Source of the DNA: JAWVFM01 sp963843315
GTDB taxonomy: Bacteria > Actinomycetota > Thermoleophilia > Solirubrobacterales > 70-9
NCBI GenBank assembly: GCA_963843315.1
Contig: CAWJJU010000002.1
Coordinates: forward strand, 496,001-560,000
DNA length: 64,000 nt
Direction: 5' to 3'
In this document: positions 1-10,926 of the stretch, in pieces
How positions within the stretch are numbered: the first letter of the stretch is position 1
How the letters are laid out: each line of letters opens with the position of its first letter
Program-made: the position numbers and the translations under genes
The notes under the pieces: model-generated
Seen by the model: only the letters and a program-made list of their open reading frames with translations
What the model was told of the DNA's origin: nothing
Databases searched by the model: none

Positions 1-88
1 GCCTAGCGCTCGCATGGAATCCGAGGAGCTGCCCGCGGTCCTTGTCGGGTTGGCGGGGGCAGGGGTAATCTGAGTGAGAGGCTCAGCC

Positions 89-277
89 ATGGAACTCACC
101 CGCCTAGCCATCTACCGAATCGCGGTGCTGGTGCTTGCGATCGCGTTGATAGTGGTATGGGCGACCGGCCTACCGCTCGGACTGCGGTTTGGCGTCGCGG
201 CTCTACTGCTCGGGGCAGTCGCCGGGACCATCTATGAGCGCAAGATAGGGAACGCCCTGCCCCCTCCAAAGGGATAG
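89..277 (+). CDS. small two-helix membrane protein, unknown function
   Basis: A 62-residue protein that I do not recognise. Residues about 7-29 and 33-51 form two hydrophobic stretches, and a short polar tail ends in a proline run, so it is probably an integral membrane protein with both ends on the same side. The ATG at 89 is preferred over the in-frame GTG at 74 because a purine-rich GAGAGG lies about six bases before it. The next gene is on the other strand and ends 71 bases downstream, so this one stands alone. Support is limited to the hydrophobicity pattern and the start signal. Confidence 0.45.
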   Translation: MELTRLAIYRIAVLVLAIALIVVWATGLPLGLRFGVAALLLGAVAGTIYERKIGNALPPPKG

Positions 278-348
278 TCGCCAAGAACTGGCGCCTGCGG
301 TCGGACTCTTTGGAGTAGTCGCTTCGGACGAGAAGCAGGCGTGGCCGA

Positions 349-915
349 TCAGAACAGGCCGCGGTGGGACCATTTCACCGCGAGGACCCTCCCGTGCCGA
401 TCGAGCGCGGTGATCTTTCGAGGGTGGCGATCACGGGCAAAGAAGTGATCGAAGAACTTGAGGTTGTTGAGCCACGGCTGCGCCTGCCGGTTGGCGATAG
501 GCGCTCGGCGCGGGTGAATTCGGACGTGGCCTCCGCCCGCGAGTTTCACCTTCAAGATATGGACGGCTCGAGACGTCACTCCGCTGAGGTCGGCGGTCCC
601 CCGGCTGTTGAGATCTGAGCCCGCGTCCGCGGTGAAGGCGAATCGTTTGGGGAGCGGTAGCGGAAGGCCGGTCGTGTAGCCGAACGTGTGCTTGGGCCCG
701 GAGGAGTACTTGAAGTCAACGAGGGCAGTTCCGTCGACCCTGCGAGCCTTGATTTCCCAGAGGATGCCGTCGTTGAAGCCTGTAGCGACCACGTCGCGGT
801 CAGGAGGCGCCGGCTCGTTCTGAGCGCCTGGCGAGGCACCGGCCAGCGAGAGCAGCATCGCGACGCTCGCTGCCCCTGCGGCGAAAGCGCCAGCCCACCT
901 GCCCTGAGCCCCCAT
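349..915 (-). CDS. secreted protein, unknown function
   Basis: A 188-residue protein with a clear signal peptide: a positive start, a hydrophobic stretch at about residues 8-27 and small residues (AGASPGAQ) at the likely cleavage point. The mature part is mixed, with no cysteines and a basic C-terminal third. I recognise no family. The ATG at 915 is used because it places the signal sequence at the N-terminus; further upstream the frame has no signal-like sequence. polX on the same strand ends 57 bases upstream (stop at 972), so co-transcription is possible. Confidence 0.6.
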   Translation of the reverse strand: MGAQGRWAGAFAAGAASVAMLLSLAGASPGAQNEPAPPDRDVVATGFNDGILWEIKARRVDGTALVDFKYSSGPKHTFGYTTGLPLPLPKRFAFTADAGSDLNSRGTADLSGVTSRAVHILKVKLAGGGHVRIHPRRAPIANRQAQPWLNNLKFFDHFFARDRHPRKITALDRHGRVLAVKWSHRGLF

Positions 916-971
916 CGCGGCCAATGTAGCGGTCCGCCGATGGCTGCCGCTCAGGACGAGAAACAGTAGAC

Positions 972-2705
972 CTAGCGGCGGGTCGGCTTGCGGAGCTTCT
1001 GGAACCTCGAGTAGCTGCGGGTGTTCGCTACGTCGGCCTTTGTGAGCCAGGCGCGGCGCGCGGTCGCGATGCCGTAGATCACGTTCCCCAGCGTGTCGGT
1101 GCCGTGCGCGTCGGTGTTGACGCAGATTCGCACGCCCGCGTCGGCGGCAAGCCGCGCGTGGTGCTCGGATAGGTCCCGGCGGTTGGGGTTGCCGTTGATC
1201 TCGATCATCGTGCCGGCCTCGGCAGCGGCCTCCGCGACCTTCTCCACGTCGACGTCGTAGGGCTCGCGCTTTCCGATCAGCCGCCCCGTGAGGTGGCCGA
1301 TGCAGTCGACGAGCGGGTTCTGCGCCGCCGTCACCACGCGCTCGGTCATCCGCTTGCCCGAGATCCGGAAGGAGGTGTGGACGCTCGCCACCACCCAGTC
1401 CAGCTCGGCGAGCAGCTCGTCGGGGTAGTCGAGCCCGCCGTCGACGCCGATGTTCACCTCCGAGCCCGCGAGGAGCCTGAAGCCCCTGGGCGCCCGCGAG
1501 TTCCACTCGCGGATCTCCTCGATCCGCTCGGAGAGCTGCTCGGGAGTCACGTGGTTGCCGAAGCCGTGCGAGGCGGAGTGGTCGGTGATCGCGAGGTAGC
1601 CGTAGCCGCGCGCCCGTGCGGCCTCGGCCATCTCCTCGAGCGAGTTGCGCCCGTCCGACAGCGTCGTGTGGCAATGCAGGTCGCCGCGGATGTCGGCGAT
1701 GTCGACCAGCTCGGGCAGCGCGCCCTCGGCCGCCGCGGCGATCTCGCCGCGACCCTCGCGCAGCTCGGGCTCGATGTAGGCGAGGCCGAGGCGCTCGTAG
1801 ACCTCCTCCTCGCTTGCGAAGCGCTCGACCTCGCCGGACTCTGTGTCCTTCATGCCGTGCTCGGAGACCGAGACGCCCATCGACAGCGCCCGCTCGCGCA
1901 GCTGCACGTTGTGGGTGGCCGAGCCGGTGAAGTGCTGGAGCAGGTTCCCGTAGGCCTCGGGCTCCACGATCCGCAGGTCCACCTTCAGCCCGGCGTGGGT
2001 CACCGCGTGGACGCCCGACGCCGTCGGCCGGCCCGCCTGGGCGATCAGGTGGTGCTCGGCGAGCGCCTTCGCCAGGGCGACCGGGTCGGCAGCGGTGGCG
2101 ATCAGGTCGACGTCCTTGCAGGTCTCGGCGCGCCGCCGCGCCGAGCCGGCGATCTCGACGGCCTCCGACGCGGGGTCGCCGTGCAGCGCCACGGCCAGCT
2201 CGGCCGCCGCCGGCAGGACGTGCGAGAGCAGCAGGCGCTCCGCCGGCCCGTCAGTGCCCAGGCGATCGAGCGCCGCCAGCACGTTCTCCTCGACCTTGGC
2301 TCCCAGCCCCTTGACGTGCCTGATCTTCTCGGTGCGGGCTGCCTCGCCGAGGTCCTCCAGCGAGCTGACGCCCAGCTCGTCGAACAGCAACCGGGCTGTC
2401 TTGGCGCCGACGCCGGGGATGCGGGTGACCTCCACCAGCGAGGGCGGGAACTTGGCCTTGAGCTTCACGGCCGAGGGGATCTCGCCCGTGTCGAGCAGGG
2501 CGACGATCTTCTCCTGGAGCGTCTTGCCGACGCCGGGAAGGTCCGTCGCCTTGCCGGCGCGCGCCAGCTCCTCCACCGAGACCGGGCTCTGGCGGATCAC
2601 CCGCGCCGCCTCCTTGTAGGCGAGCACGCGGTAGCGGACGGCGCCGTCGAGCTCGTAGAGCGTGCCGAGCTCGGCCAGGGCGTCTGCGATCTCGGCGTTA
2701 CGCAT
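972..2705 (-). CDS. polX: DNA polymerase/3'-5' exonuclease PolX
   Basis: A 577-residue family-X DNA polymerase fused to a PHP phosphoesterase, expected to fill short gaps during base-excision repair in the cytoplasm. Helix-hairpin-helix elements appear at residues 57-66 (PGVGKTLQEK) and 97-107 (PGVGAKTARLL). The polymerase palm shows GSARRR at 187-192, then aspartates D198 and D200, with the third metal aspartate in KVDLRIV near 243. The PHP domain starts near 342 with DLHCHTTLSDG and continues with ITDHS, EINGNP and NTDAHG metal-binding motifs. Length and domain order match bacterial PolX (about 570-580 residues). An AGAGGA ribosome-binding site precedes the ATG. Confidence 0.97.
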   Translation of the reverse strand: MRNAEIADALAELGTLYELDGAVRYRVLAYKEAARVIRQSPVSVEELARAGKATDLPGVGKTLQEKIVALLDTGEIPSAVKLKAKFPPSLVEVTRIPGVGAKTARLLFDELGVSSLEDLGEAARTEKIRHVKGLGAKVEENVLAALDRLGTDGPAERLLLSHVLPAAAELAVALHGDPASEAVEIAGSARRRAETCKDVDLIATAADPVALAKALAEHHLIAQAGRPTASGVHAVTHAGLKVDLRIVEPEAYGNLLQHFTGSATHNVQLRERALSMGVSVSEHGMKDTESGEVERFASEEEVYERLGLAYIEPELREGRGEIAAAAEGALPELVDIADIRGDLHCHTTLSDGRNSLEEMAEAARARGYGYLAITDHSASHGFGNHVTPEQLSERIEEIREWNSRAPRGFRLLAGSEVNIGVDGGLDYPDELLAELDWVVASVHTSFRISGKRMTERVVTAAQNPLVDCIGHLTGRLIGKREPYDVDVEKVAEAAAEAGTMIEINGNPNRRDLSEHHARLAADAGVRICVNTDAHGTDTLGNVIYGIATARRAWLTKADVANTRSYSRFQKLRKPTRR

Positions 2706-2767
2706 GCGTCCTCTTCATCGCTCGCTTCGGGACGTTAGAGATCAAGTCCCGGGATACTCATCCGCTC

Positions 2768-3193
2768 ATGGCCCACCGAGTGCTTCATGCCCGCGACGCG
2801 TTCTGGCGCCCCTCCAACCAGATGGGCATCGACAACACCGACCTCGGCGCGCAGCTCGAGGCGACCCGGCTCGGCTGCCGCCTCTGGCGCCTGCGGCCGG
2901 GGCAGGGGTCGACTCGCCACCGCCACCGCCAACAGGAGGAGCTCTACGTGCTGCTGGAGGGCACCGGGCGAATCCGGGTCGACGACGAGCTTCTGACCCT
3001 GGAGCCCCACTCGGCGGTCCTCGTCGAGCCCGCCTCGACGCGCCAGGTCTTCAACGACACCGAGGCCGACGCGCTGTGGCTCGTCGCCGGCGCGCCCCGC
3101 GAGCTCGCCAACACCCTCGAGATGACCCCGGAGCAGCTCGCCTCGCTGTATCCCGATGGCCCGAAGGCCCTTCCCCCAGAGCTGGATGGCTGA
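2768..3193 (+). CDS. cupin-domain protein
   Basis: A 141-residue single-domain cupin. The first cupin motif is visible as RHRHRQQEELYVLLEG, with two histidines and a glutamate that normally bind a metal. The second is less canonical (PHSAVLVEPAS), lacking a clear metal histidine after the turn. Its substrate cannot be told from sequence. A GATACT hexamer at 2753-2758 lies nine bases before the ATG with no ribosome-binding site, so the message may be leaderless. Its last eight bases overlap the glycosyltransferase gene, implying one transcript and translational coupling. Confidence 0.85.
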   Translation: MAHRVLHARDAFWRPSNQMGIDNTDLGAQLEATRLGCRLWRLRPGQGSTRHRHRQQEELYVLLEGTGRIRVDDELLTLEPHSAVLVEPASTRQVFNDTEADALWLVAGAPRELANTLEMTPEQLASLYPDGPKALPPELDG

Positions 3194-3917
3194 CCCCCGC
3201 GAGGCGCGGGCGGTCTGGCTCGTGATCCCGACATACGACGAGGCCGCGAACGTCGAGCCCATCGTCGCCGCGGCCCTCGAGGCGCTTCCCGGCGGGTCCC
3301 GCGTGCTGATCGTCGACGACGCCTCGCCCGACGGAACGGGTGTGATCGCGGACCGGATCGCTACCGAGCGGCCCGAGGTGGAGGTGCTGCACCGGCCCGG
3401 CAAGGGCGGGCTGGGCCCCGCCTACGTCGCGGGGTTCCGGCGCGTGCTCGCCGCCGGGGCCGGCCTGGTCGCGCAGATGGACGCCGACTTCTCCCACGAC
3501 CCGGCCGACCTGCCACGTCTGCTCGCCGCGGCCGAGGACGCGGACCTCGTGCTCGGCTCGCGATACGTCGCCGGCGGCGCCGTGAGCGACGACTGGGGCC
3601 CTGCCCGCCGGGCGATCAGCCGCCAGGGAAGCGCCTACGCCAGGGCCATTCTGGGCCTGGACATCGCCGACCTCACCGGCGGCTTCAAGGTTTTTCGCCG
3701 TGAGGTGCTGGAGGAGATCGACATCGACTCGCTCGAGTCCCTGGGCTACGCGTTCCAGGTCGAGACGACCTTTCGGGCCATCCGGGCGGGGTTCCGGGTC
3801 GTCGAGGTCCCGATCACGTTCCACGACCGCGAGGTGGGCGAGTCGAAGATGACCGGCCGGATCGTCGCCGAGGCGGCGCTGCGGGTCCCGATGATGCGCC
3901 TCCGCTCGCGCCGTTGA
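3186..3917 (+). CDS. family 2 glycosyltransferase, polyprenol-phosphate mannose synthase-like
   Basis: A 243-residue soluble GT-A glycosyltransferase resembling dolichol/polyprenol-phosphate mannosyltransferases, which charge the lipid carrier used by membrane mannosyltransferases. The N-terminal sequence VIPTYDEAANVEPIV, the nucleotide-binding VDDASPDGTG, the metal-binding DADFSHDP and the late SKMTGRIVAEA motif all fit that family. There is no C-terminal membrane region, as in the short DPM1/Ppm1-type enzymes. The ATG at 3186 inside the end of the cupin gene gives the usual short N-terminus; the upstream in-frame ATG at 3156 would add a ten-residue tail. The sugar donor is inferred. Confidence 0.88.
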   Translation: MADPREARAVWLVIPTYDEAANVEPIVAAALEALPGGSRVLIVDDASPDGTGVIADRIATERPEVEVLHRPGKGGLGPAYVAGFRRVLAAGAGLVAQMDADFSHDPADLPRLLAAAEDADLVLGSRYVAGGAVSDDWGPARRAISRQGSAYARAILGLDIADLTGGFKVFRREVLEEIDIDSLESLGYAFQVETTFRAIRAGFRVVEVPITFHDREVGESKMTGRIVAEAALRVPMMRLRSRR

Positions 3918-3927
3918 GCCAACCCCC

Positions 3928-3950
3928 CTCATGGGGTCAGACCCCTTGAG
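3928..3950. repeat. single-copy GGGGTCWGACCCC palindromic element
   Basis: A 23-base near-palindrome with core GGGGTCAGACCCC at 3933-3945 and flanking CTCA/TGAG arms with one mismatch. The same core recurs at 4399-4423, 20924-21019 and 30852-30972. It lies between the glycosyltransferase stop and the trxA promoter region. It may be a REP-like element or a protein-binding site; there is no T-run to make it a classical terminator. Confidence 0.8.
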
Positions 3951-4069
3951 TCGGGTCGGCGCATATATTGGAGGCACGGGCCGCCAGGGATGCCGCGTAA
4001 CGCTCCGCGGGGGGTCCGTTACTTCAGTATGTATAGTATTGAGGACCTTCTCTCGAATAGGAGACCAAC

Positions 4070-4396
4070 GTGACAGGCAAGCTCCCCGACGTGACCGACG
4101 CCACCTTCCAGTCCGACGTGCTCGAGGCCGACGGCGCCGTGCTGGTCGACTTCTGGGCTCCCTGGTGCGGTCCCTGCCGGGTCGTTCACCCGATCCTCGA
4201 GGAGATGGCGACGGAGCGCGAGGACGTGAAGATCGTCAGCCTCAATATCGACGAGAACCAGGCGACCGCCGGCCGCTACGAGGTCCTCTCGATTCCGACC
4301 CTCATCCTCTTCCGCGGCGGCCAGGAGGCCAAGCGCGTGATCGGTGCGATGCCGAAGCGCCGCCTCGAGGCCGAGCTCGAGCCGGCCCTCGCCTAA
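4070..4396 (+). CDS. trxA: thioredoxin
   Basis: A 108-residue thioredoxin, a general cytoplasmic disulfide reductase. The active site is W32-C33-G34-P35-C36, and the cis-proline loop reads SIPTLILF. Full family length with no extra domain. The start is GTG, chosen because AGGAG at 4059-4063 sits six bases upstream. The leader is unusually AT-rich for this DNA (TATAGTAT near 4032-4039) and probably carries the promoter, though I see no good -35 box. Palindromic elements flank the gene on both sides. Confidence 0.96.
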   Translation: MTGKLPDVTDATFQSDVLEADGAVLVDFWAPWCGPCRVVHPILEEMATEREDVKIVSLNIDENQATAGRYEVLSIPTLILFRGGQEAKRVIGAMPKRRLEAELEPALA

Positions 4397-4398
4397 TA

Positions 4399-4423
4399 CC
4401 TAAAGGGGTCTGACCCCTTTAGG
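4399..4423. repeat. GGGGTCWGACCCC palindromic element at the trxA 3' end
   Basis: A 25-base palindrome that is perfect apart from its central base, with core GGGGTCTGACCCC and AAA/TTT extensions. It begins three bases after the trxA stop and lies between convergent genes, so its transcript would fold into a 12-bp hairpin that could end transcription from either side, although no U-tract follows. It shares its core and the AAAGGGG arm with the other copies in this window. Confidence 0.85.
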
Positions 4424-4460
4424 TTCAGTTCCGTAACAAGAGGCCGGGGCGGCCCGCCGC

Positions 4461-5825
4461 TTAGTGAAGCGGCCCTCGCAGGAAGACGTCGAAGTCGGTC
4501 CCCGCGTCGGGATTGGCGAACACCCCGAACGAGAAGAACCCGACCCAGTTGCCGTCGCCCGAGATCGCCGGCCCCTGGTGGTCGTACGTGTCCACCTGGT
4601 TGCCGTTCGACTTCACGGACTCCTGCTTAGTCTTGCCCGACTGGTTGTCGTGGAGGTAGACGTCGCGGACGCCGTTCGTGTCGCTCGTCGCCAGCGTGGC
4701 GTACGACTCGAAGGCGACGTCGCGGCCGTTGCTCGAGAGCACGGGGCGAGTGGCGACGCCGCTCGACTGGTTGCCGGGATTGCCGTTTGAGTCGACGCTC
4801 GCCAGCTTGATGCCGGCGCCGTTTCGCTTGGCGACGTACACGTCCTCGTAGAGGTTCGTGTCGTTCGGGTCGAACTTGCCGTTCGAATCGGCGACGAAGG
4901 CCACCGTCGAGCCGTCCGCCGAGATCGACGGCATCGTGTTGACCTGCTGGCCGTTGTCGGGCTCGGTGCCGTTGGGCTTGATGCTGACGCGGGTCGTGTG
5001 CCCCTTCTTCATGTCGCGGACGAAGACGTCGTAGTCGCGAAGCACGGGCGGGAAGGTCGGCTGGTCGGGCTGCGGGGTCATCGTCTGGTCGTCGGACTGG
5101 AAGGCGATGAAGCGCCCGTCTCCCGAGACGGACGGCATCACGGAGAGCCCGAGCGAGTTCCCCGAATCCGTGCCGACGACGTCGCCGTCGCTCTCGCGCG
5201 AGACGAGGATCGTCTTGCCCTTCTTCATGTCGCGCACGTAGACGTCCGAGTCACCGTTCTGGTCGGCGCCGATGAATGCACCGGTGCTGTCCCATGCCAC
5301 CCAGCGCCCATCGGCCGAGATCGAGGGATTGATGCTTTCGGCCGTGCTCTGCACGCCGTCGGTTCGCACGCTCGCGCGCACGGTCTTGCCGGTCTTGCGG
5401 TCACGGACGTAGACGTCGTCCACCCCGTTGGAGTCGCTGCCGACGAGCTTCGCGTCCGAGCTGAAGGCCACGTAGCGCCCGTTGGGAGTGATCTGCGGGA
5501 ACTCGCTGTCGCCGGCGGCCTCCTTGCCGTTCGACTTGACGCTGACGCGCTCGATCTTGTGGGACTTGCGGTTCCAAACGAAGACGTCGGCGTCGGCGCC
5601 GCTGTCGTGCTTGGTGAACTTGCCGAGCGAGTCGAAGGCGACCTGGTTGCCGTGCTTCGTGATGCTCGGATCCTCGCTGTCGGTGTTGATCTCCTGGCCG
5701 TTCGGCTTCACGCTGACCCGGACCGTCTTCGGCTTGGCCACCGCCCCGGTGGTGAATGCGCTCAGCGCGACGAGCGACGAGAGGACGAGTGCAATTGCGA
5801 GGGCTGTTCTCCTGGCTACCTTCAT
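4461..5825 (-). CDS. secreted TolB/PD40-type beta-propeller protein
   Basis: A 454-residue exported protein. Residues about 1-28 form a signal peptide (basic MKVARR, a hydrophobic core, then cleavage near TGAVAKPK). The rest is about seven repeats of 55-65 residues, each with SVKPNG-like, NGRYVAF-like and DVYVRDRKTGKT-like segments, the pattern of WD40-like PD40 blades in TolB-type propellers. Such domains bind proteins or polysaccharide at the cell surface; the partner is unknown. The ATG at 5825 is chosen over a longer frame because it starts the signal peptide directly. It stands alone, converging on trxA. Confidence 0.85.
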   Translation of the reverse strand: MKVARRTALAIALVLSSLVALSAFTTGAVAKPKTVRVSVKPNGQEINTDSEDPSITKHGNQVAFDSLGKFTKHDSGADADVFVWNRKSHKIERVSVKSNGKEAAGDSEFPQITPNGRYVAFSSDAKLVGSDSNGVDDVYVRDRKTGKTVRASVRTDGVQSTAESINPSISADGRWVAWDSTGAFIGADQNGDSDVYVRDMKKGKTILVSRESDGDVVGTDSGNSLGLSVMPSVSGDGRFIAFQSDDQTMTPQPDQPTFPPVLRDYDVFVRDMKKGHTTRVSIKPNGTEPDNGQQVNTMPSISADGSTVAFVADSNGKFDPNDTNLYEDVYVAKRNGAGIKLASVDSNGNPGNQSSGVATRPVLSSNGRDVAFESYATLATSDTNGVRDVYLHDNQSGKTKQESVKSNGNQVDTYDHQGPAISGDGNWVGFFSFGVFANPDAGTDFDVFLRGPLH

Positions 5826-5888
5826 GTGAACGAGGCTACCGCCTGCTGAGGGCTTTTCAGACAAACCCAGGGGTGAATTTCGCCACCC

Positions 5889-6326
5889 TCAGAAGATCTG
5901 GGCCGCCACGAAGCCGGCCAGGAGGACGAGCCAGCCTCCGATCTCCGCGGCGATCAGCGCCGCCATGAAGGCGTGGGTGCCGGGCACCGGGTCGGCGAAC
6001 TGGTTGGTGGTGTCCCGCCGCCGGCCGTGGATCGCGTAGCCGCCCACCGCCGTGAAGAAGAAGAAGAGCAGGGCGCCGGCGGCCAGCAGGTTGACCAGCT
6101 CGCCCCACTTGCCAAGCTCGACGAAAGCCGCGATCAGCAGGCACGCGAAGCTGTAGAGGAGCGCCGCCCGGTGGGCTGTGTCCACGTACGGGTGCGCGAG
6201 GTGATCGGGAGCGCTCGCCATCTGCCGGTACTTCCATGCCCCCAGCACGAGCGCCCAGAGAAACATCAGGCCGGCGGCGACGAGCACCACCTTGGTGTCG
6301 GCGCCGATGTCAACGGCGGCGGTCAT
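5889..6326 (-). CDS. four-helix membrane protein, unknown function
   Basis: A 145-residue integral membrane protein with hydrophobic segments at about 12-30, 52-70, 78-98 and 118-142. A polar loop after the third helix carries GRRRDTTNQF. I do not recognise the family. The ATG overlaps the ileS stop codon by four bases (ATGA), so it is translated from the ileS message, but nothing in it suggests a role in translation. Confidence 0.7.
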   Translation of the reverse strand: MTAAVDIGADTKVVLVAAGLMFLWALVLGAWKYRQMASAPDHLAHPYVDTAHRAALLYSFACLLIAAFVELGKWGELVNLLAAGALLFFFFTAVGGYAIHGRRRDTTNQFADPVPGTHAFMAALIAAEIGGWLVLLAGFVAAQIF

Positions 6327-9300
6327 GCGCGCTCCAGCGCGATCCGGAGGGTCTGCCCCTCGATCGCGGCCTCGGCTCCTCCCTCGGCGCCGTCGTAGTC
6401 GACGGTGGTGGCGAGGGTCTCCCCGGCCACGTAGGACTCGTGCTCGCGGGCGGCGGCCACCAGCTCGGCGTCGCCGCCGAGGGTGAGCTCGATGCGATCG
6501 CTCACCTCAAGGCCCGCGTCGCGCCGGGCGTTCTGGACGGCGTGCACGACCTCGCGGGCGAGGCCCTCGCGGCGAAGGGCGTCGTCGACCTCCAGCTCCA
6601 GCGCGACGGCGTGGCCGGCCTCGGCCTCCACCTGGTAGCCCTCGAGCGGCTCGAGGGCGAGCAGCAGGTCCTCCGGCGTGAGCGTGTGGTCGCGGCCGCC
6701 GAGGCTGACGCCCACCTCCCGTCCGTCGGCGATCGCCGCCGCGACGTGGGCGGCGTCGAGCGCGGAGATCGCCGCGGCCATCTGCGGCATCTCCTTGCCG
6801 AAGCGCGGCCCGAGCGTCCGGTAATTCGGCTTGACCTCGTAGCTGACGAGCTCGGACTCGTCGGAGACGAAGTCGAGCTCCTTGACGTTCAGCTCCTCGC
6901 GGACGAGGTCCGCGTGCGAGGCGATTGCCTCGCGCTCGGCGTCGCTGGCGACGATCACCGCCCGGTGAAGGGGCTGGCGAACCTTCCTGCCCGACTGCGC
7001 GCGGGCGGCGTGGCCGAGCTCGACGGTGAGCCGAACGGCCGCCATCGCCGATTCCAGCCTGAGATCGATCAGCTCAGGGTCGGCAACGGGGTAGTCGCGC
7101 AGGTGGACGGAGTCCTTCGCGTCACCAAAGGCGCCGTCGGCTCCCCCGGCGAGGTTGGTGTGGATCTCCTCGGCGAGGAAGGGGATGAACGGAGCGGCAA
7201 GCGCCGCCAGCTCGAGCAGGCAATGGCGAAGCGTCGCGAGGGCCGCACGGTCGCCCTCCCACAGGCGCCGGCGCGAGCGCCGCACGTACCAGTTCGAGAG
7301 CTCGTCGACGAATCCCGCGATCGCCCGGGCGGCGGCGGTGCAGTCGTAGGCGTCCATCTCCCGGGTCACCTCGCCGATGAGCCCCTGAAGGCGCGAGAGC
7401 GCCCAGCGATCGAGCTCGGCCTCCGGCCTGCCGGCCCCGAGGTCCACCGGGCCGAGCCCCTCCGCGTTCGCGTAGATGGTGCAGATCCGGTACGTGTTCC
7501 ACAGGGTGTTGAAGAACGAATGGACGCTCTCTCCCAGGGTCTCAGAGGAGAACCGGTAGCCGGCCCAGGGCTGCTGGCTGAGGTAGTACCAGCGAAACGC
7601 GTCCGCCCCGTGCGTGGAGATCACCTCCCACGGGTCGACCACGTTGCCACGGCTCTTGGACATCTTCTGGCCCTCGGGATCCGCGATCAGCCCGAGGCAC
7701 ACGCAGTTGCGGTAGCTGGACTCGCCGAAGAGCTGGGTCGAGACCGCCAGCAGCGAGTAGAACCAGCCGCGGGTCTGGTCGATTCCCTCGGAGATGAAGT
7801 CGGCCGGGAAGCGCTCCGCGAACAGCTCCTCGCCCTCGAAGGGGTAGTGGAACTGTGCGAACGGCATCGAGCCCGAGTCGTACCAGGCGTCGATGGTCTC
7901 CTTGACGCGCAGCATCTCGCCGCCGCAGGCCTCGCAGCGGAGCGCGACCTCGTCGATGTAGGGGCGGTGCAGGTCGTCGGGGACCTCGCCGCCGCGCTCA
8001 CGCAGGTCGGCGACCGAGCCGGCGCAGAAGCGCTCGTCGCAGTCGGCCTGGAGGCACTCCCATACCGGCAGCGGCGTGCCCCAGTAGCGCTCCCGCGACA
8101 GCGCCCAGTCCTGGTTGCCCTCGAGCCATTTGCCGAAGCGCCCGGTCTTGATGTGCTCGGGGTGCCAGCCGATCTTCTGGTTCTCGGCGAGCATCGCCTC
8201 GGCGAAGTCCGTGGTCTTCAGATACCAGCTCGACTTTGCGTAGTACAGCAGCGGCGTGTCGCAGCGCCAGCAGTGCGGATAGGAGTGCACGTAGGCCGTG
8301 GCTCGAAGGAGCTTGCCGCTCTCGCGAAGGGCCTCGATGATCTCCGGGTCGGCGGCCTTGACGAACTTGCCCTGGAAGTCCGGGACGCGGTCGTCGAAGG
8401 TCCCGTCGGGCTTCACCGGGTTCTGAAGCGTGATCCCGTACTGCTCGCCGAGCCTGAAGTCGTCCTCGCCGAAGGCGATGGCGGTGTGCACGAGCCCGGT
8501 GCCGTCGTCGGTCGAGACGAAGTCGCCCATCAGCACCGTGTGTCCGCGCGGCCCGTAGTCGTCGATGTAGGCGAACGGCGGCTCGTAGCGCGTGCCCTCG
8601 AGCGCCGAGCCGGGGAAGTGGGCCAGCACCTCGGCGTCGGTGCCCAGCACCCGCTCCACCAGCGACCGTGCGAGCACGAAGACCTCGCCATCTGCCCGCG
8701 CCCTCACGTACTCGATTTCGGGGCCGGCCGCGATAGCGGCGTTCGAGATGAGGGTCCAGGGCGTCGTCGTCCACACGAGCAGGCTGTCGCCGGCCTCCAG
8801 CGGCGACTCCGGGATGTCGTCGCTGGGCGCCGCGCTGAGCACCGGCATCCGCACGTACACGGAGGGGTCCTCGACGTCCTTGTAGCCCAGCGCGACCTCG
8901 TGCGAGGAGAGCGCCGTGCCGCAGCGCGAGCAGTAGGGCACGACCTTGTGCCCCTTGTAGAGGCGCTCGCGAGTCCCACGCCTGGCGCAGCGACCACCAC
9001 ACCGACTCGATGTAGTCGTTGGTCATCGTCACGTAGGGGTCGTCGAGGTCGATCCAGAACGCGATCCGCTCGGTCAGCCGGTTCCACTCCTCGACGTAGC
9101 GGAACACCGACTCCCGGCAGCGCTCGTTGAACTCGGCGATCCCGAAGGCCTCGATCTCGTCCTTCGAGGAGATCCCCAGCTCGCGCTCGATCTCGAGCTC
9201 GACCGGCAGGCCGTGGCAATCCCAGCCCGCCTTGCGGGGCACTCGGTGCCCGCGCATGGTCTGGTAGCGGGGGTAGACGTCCTTGAAGACCCGCGCGAGG

Positions 9301-9482
9301 ACGTGGTGGGAGCCCGGCTTGCCGTTGGCCGTCGGCGGCCCCTCGTAGAAGCTCCACACGGGCGCGCCGGCGCGCTGCTCCAGGGAACGCCTGAAGACCG
9401 CGGTCTCGCGCCAGCGATCGAGGATCCGCTCCTCGAGCGCGGGAAACGACTGTCGTGCCTGCACCGGCGTGAATCCACCCAT
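6323..9482 (-). CDS. ileS: isoleucyl-tRNA synthetase (reading frame broken near 8972)
   Basis: Class I aminoacyl-tRNA synthetase that charges tRNA-Ile, about 1052 residues once one base is discounted. The N-terminal part (9482 down to about 8973) has the HIGH-equivalent region PPTANGKPGSHHV and GWDCHGLPVE. The remainder carries the CP1 editing domain, the zinc site CRSC/CEACGG-type cysteines, KMSKSRGNVVDP and an anticodon-binding C-terminus. WDCHGLPVE and the overall length are typical of the eukaryote-like IleS type. One extra T on the coding strand at about 8972 separates the halves; removing it restores WDRERLYKGHKVVPYC. Since the gene is essential and both halves are perfectly conserved, an assembly error is the likeliest cause. 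Confidence 0.93.
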
Positions 9483-9595
9483 CGACTTCGGATTCTTCCA
9501 GTCGGGCGGCGGGCGCTAGGTTCCCGGCCCTCAGTCGAGGTTCGATCGTCAGCCAGATCCGCGGCTCAAAGCGGCCGAACCCTATCCTGAGTGGC

Positions 9596-10918
<1,323 letters not shown>

Positions 10919-10926
10919 CCTGTGGC

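Noticed and set aside
2..73. C-terminal end of a gene entering from the left edge
   Set aside because: An open frame ends in TGA at 71-73, but only 23 residues are visible and they have no recognisable features.
1293..2738. Long plus-strand open frame opposite polX
   Set aside because: It is the antisense shadow of a well-conserved gene in high-GC DNA and has no start signal or domain.
6236..9130. Very long plus-strand open frame opposite ileS
   Set aside because: Antisense shadow; the minus strand encodes all IleS motifs.
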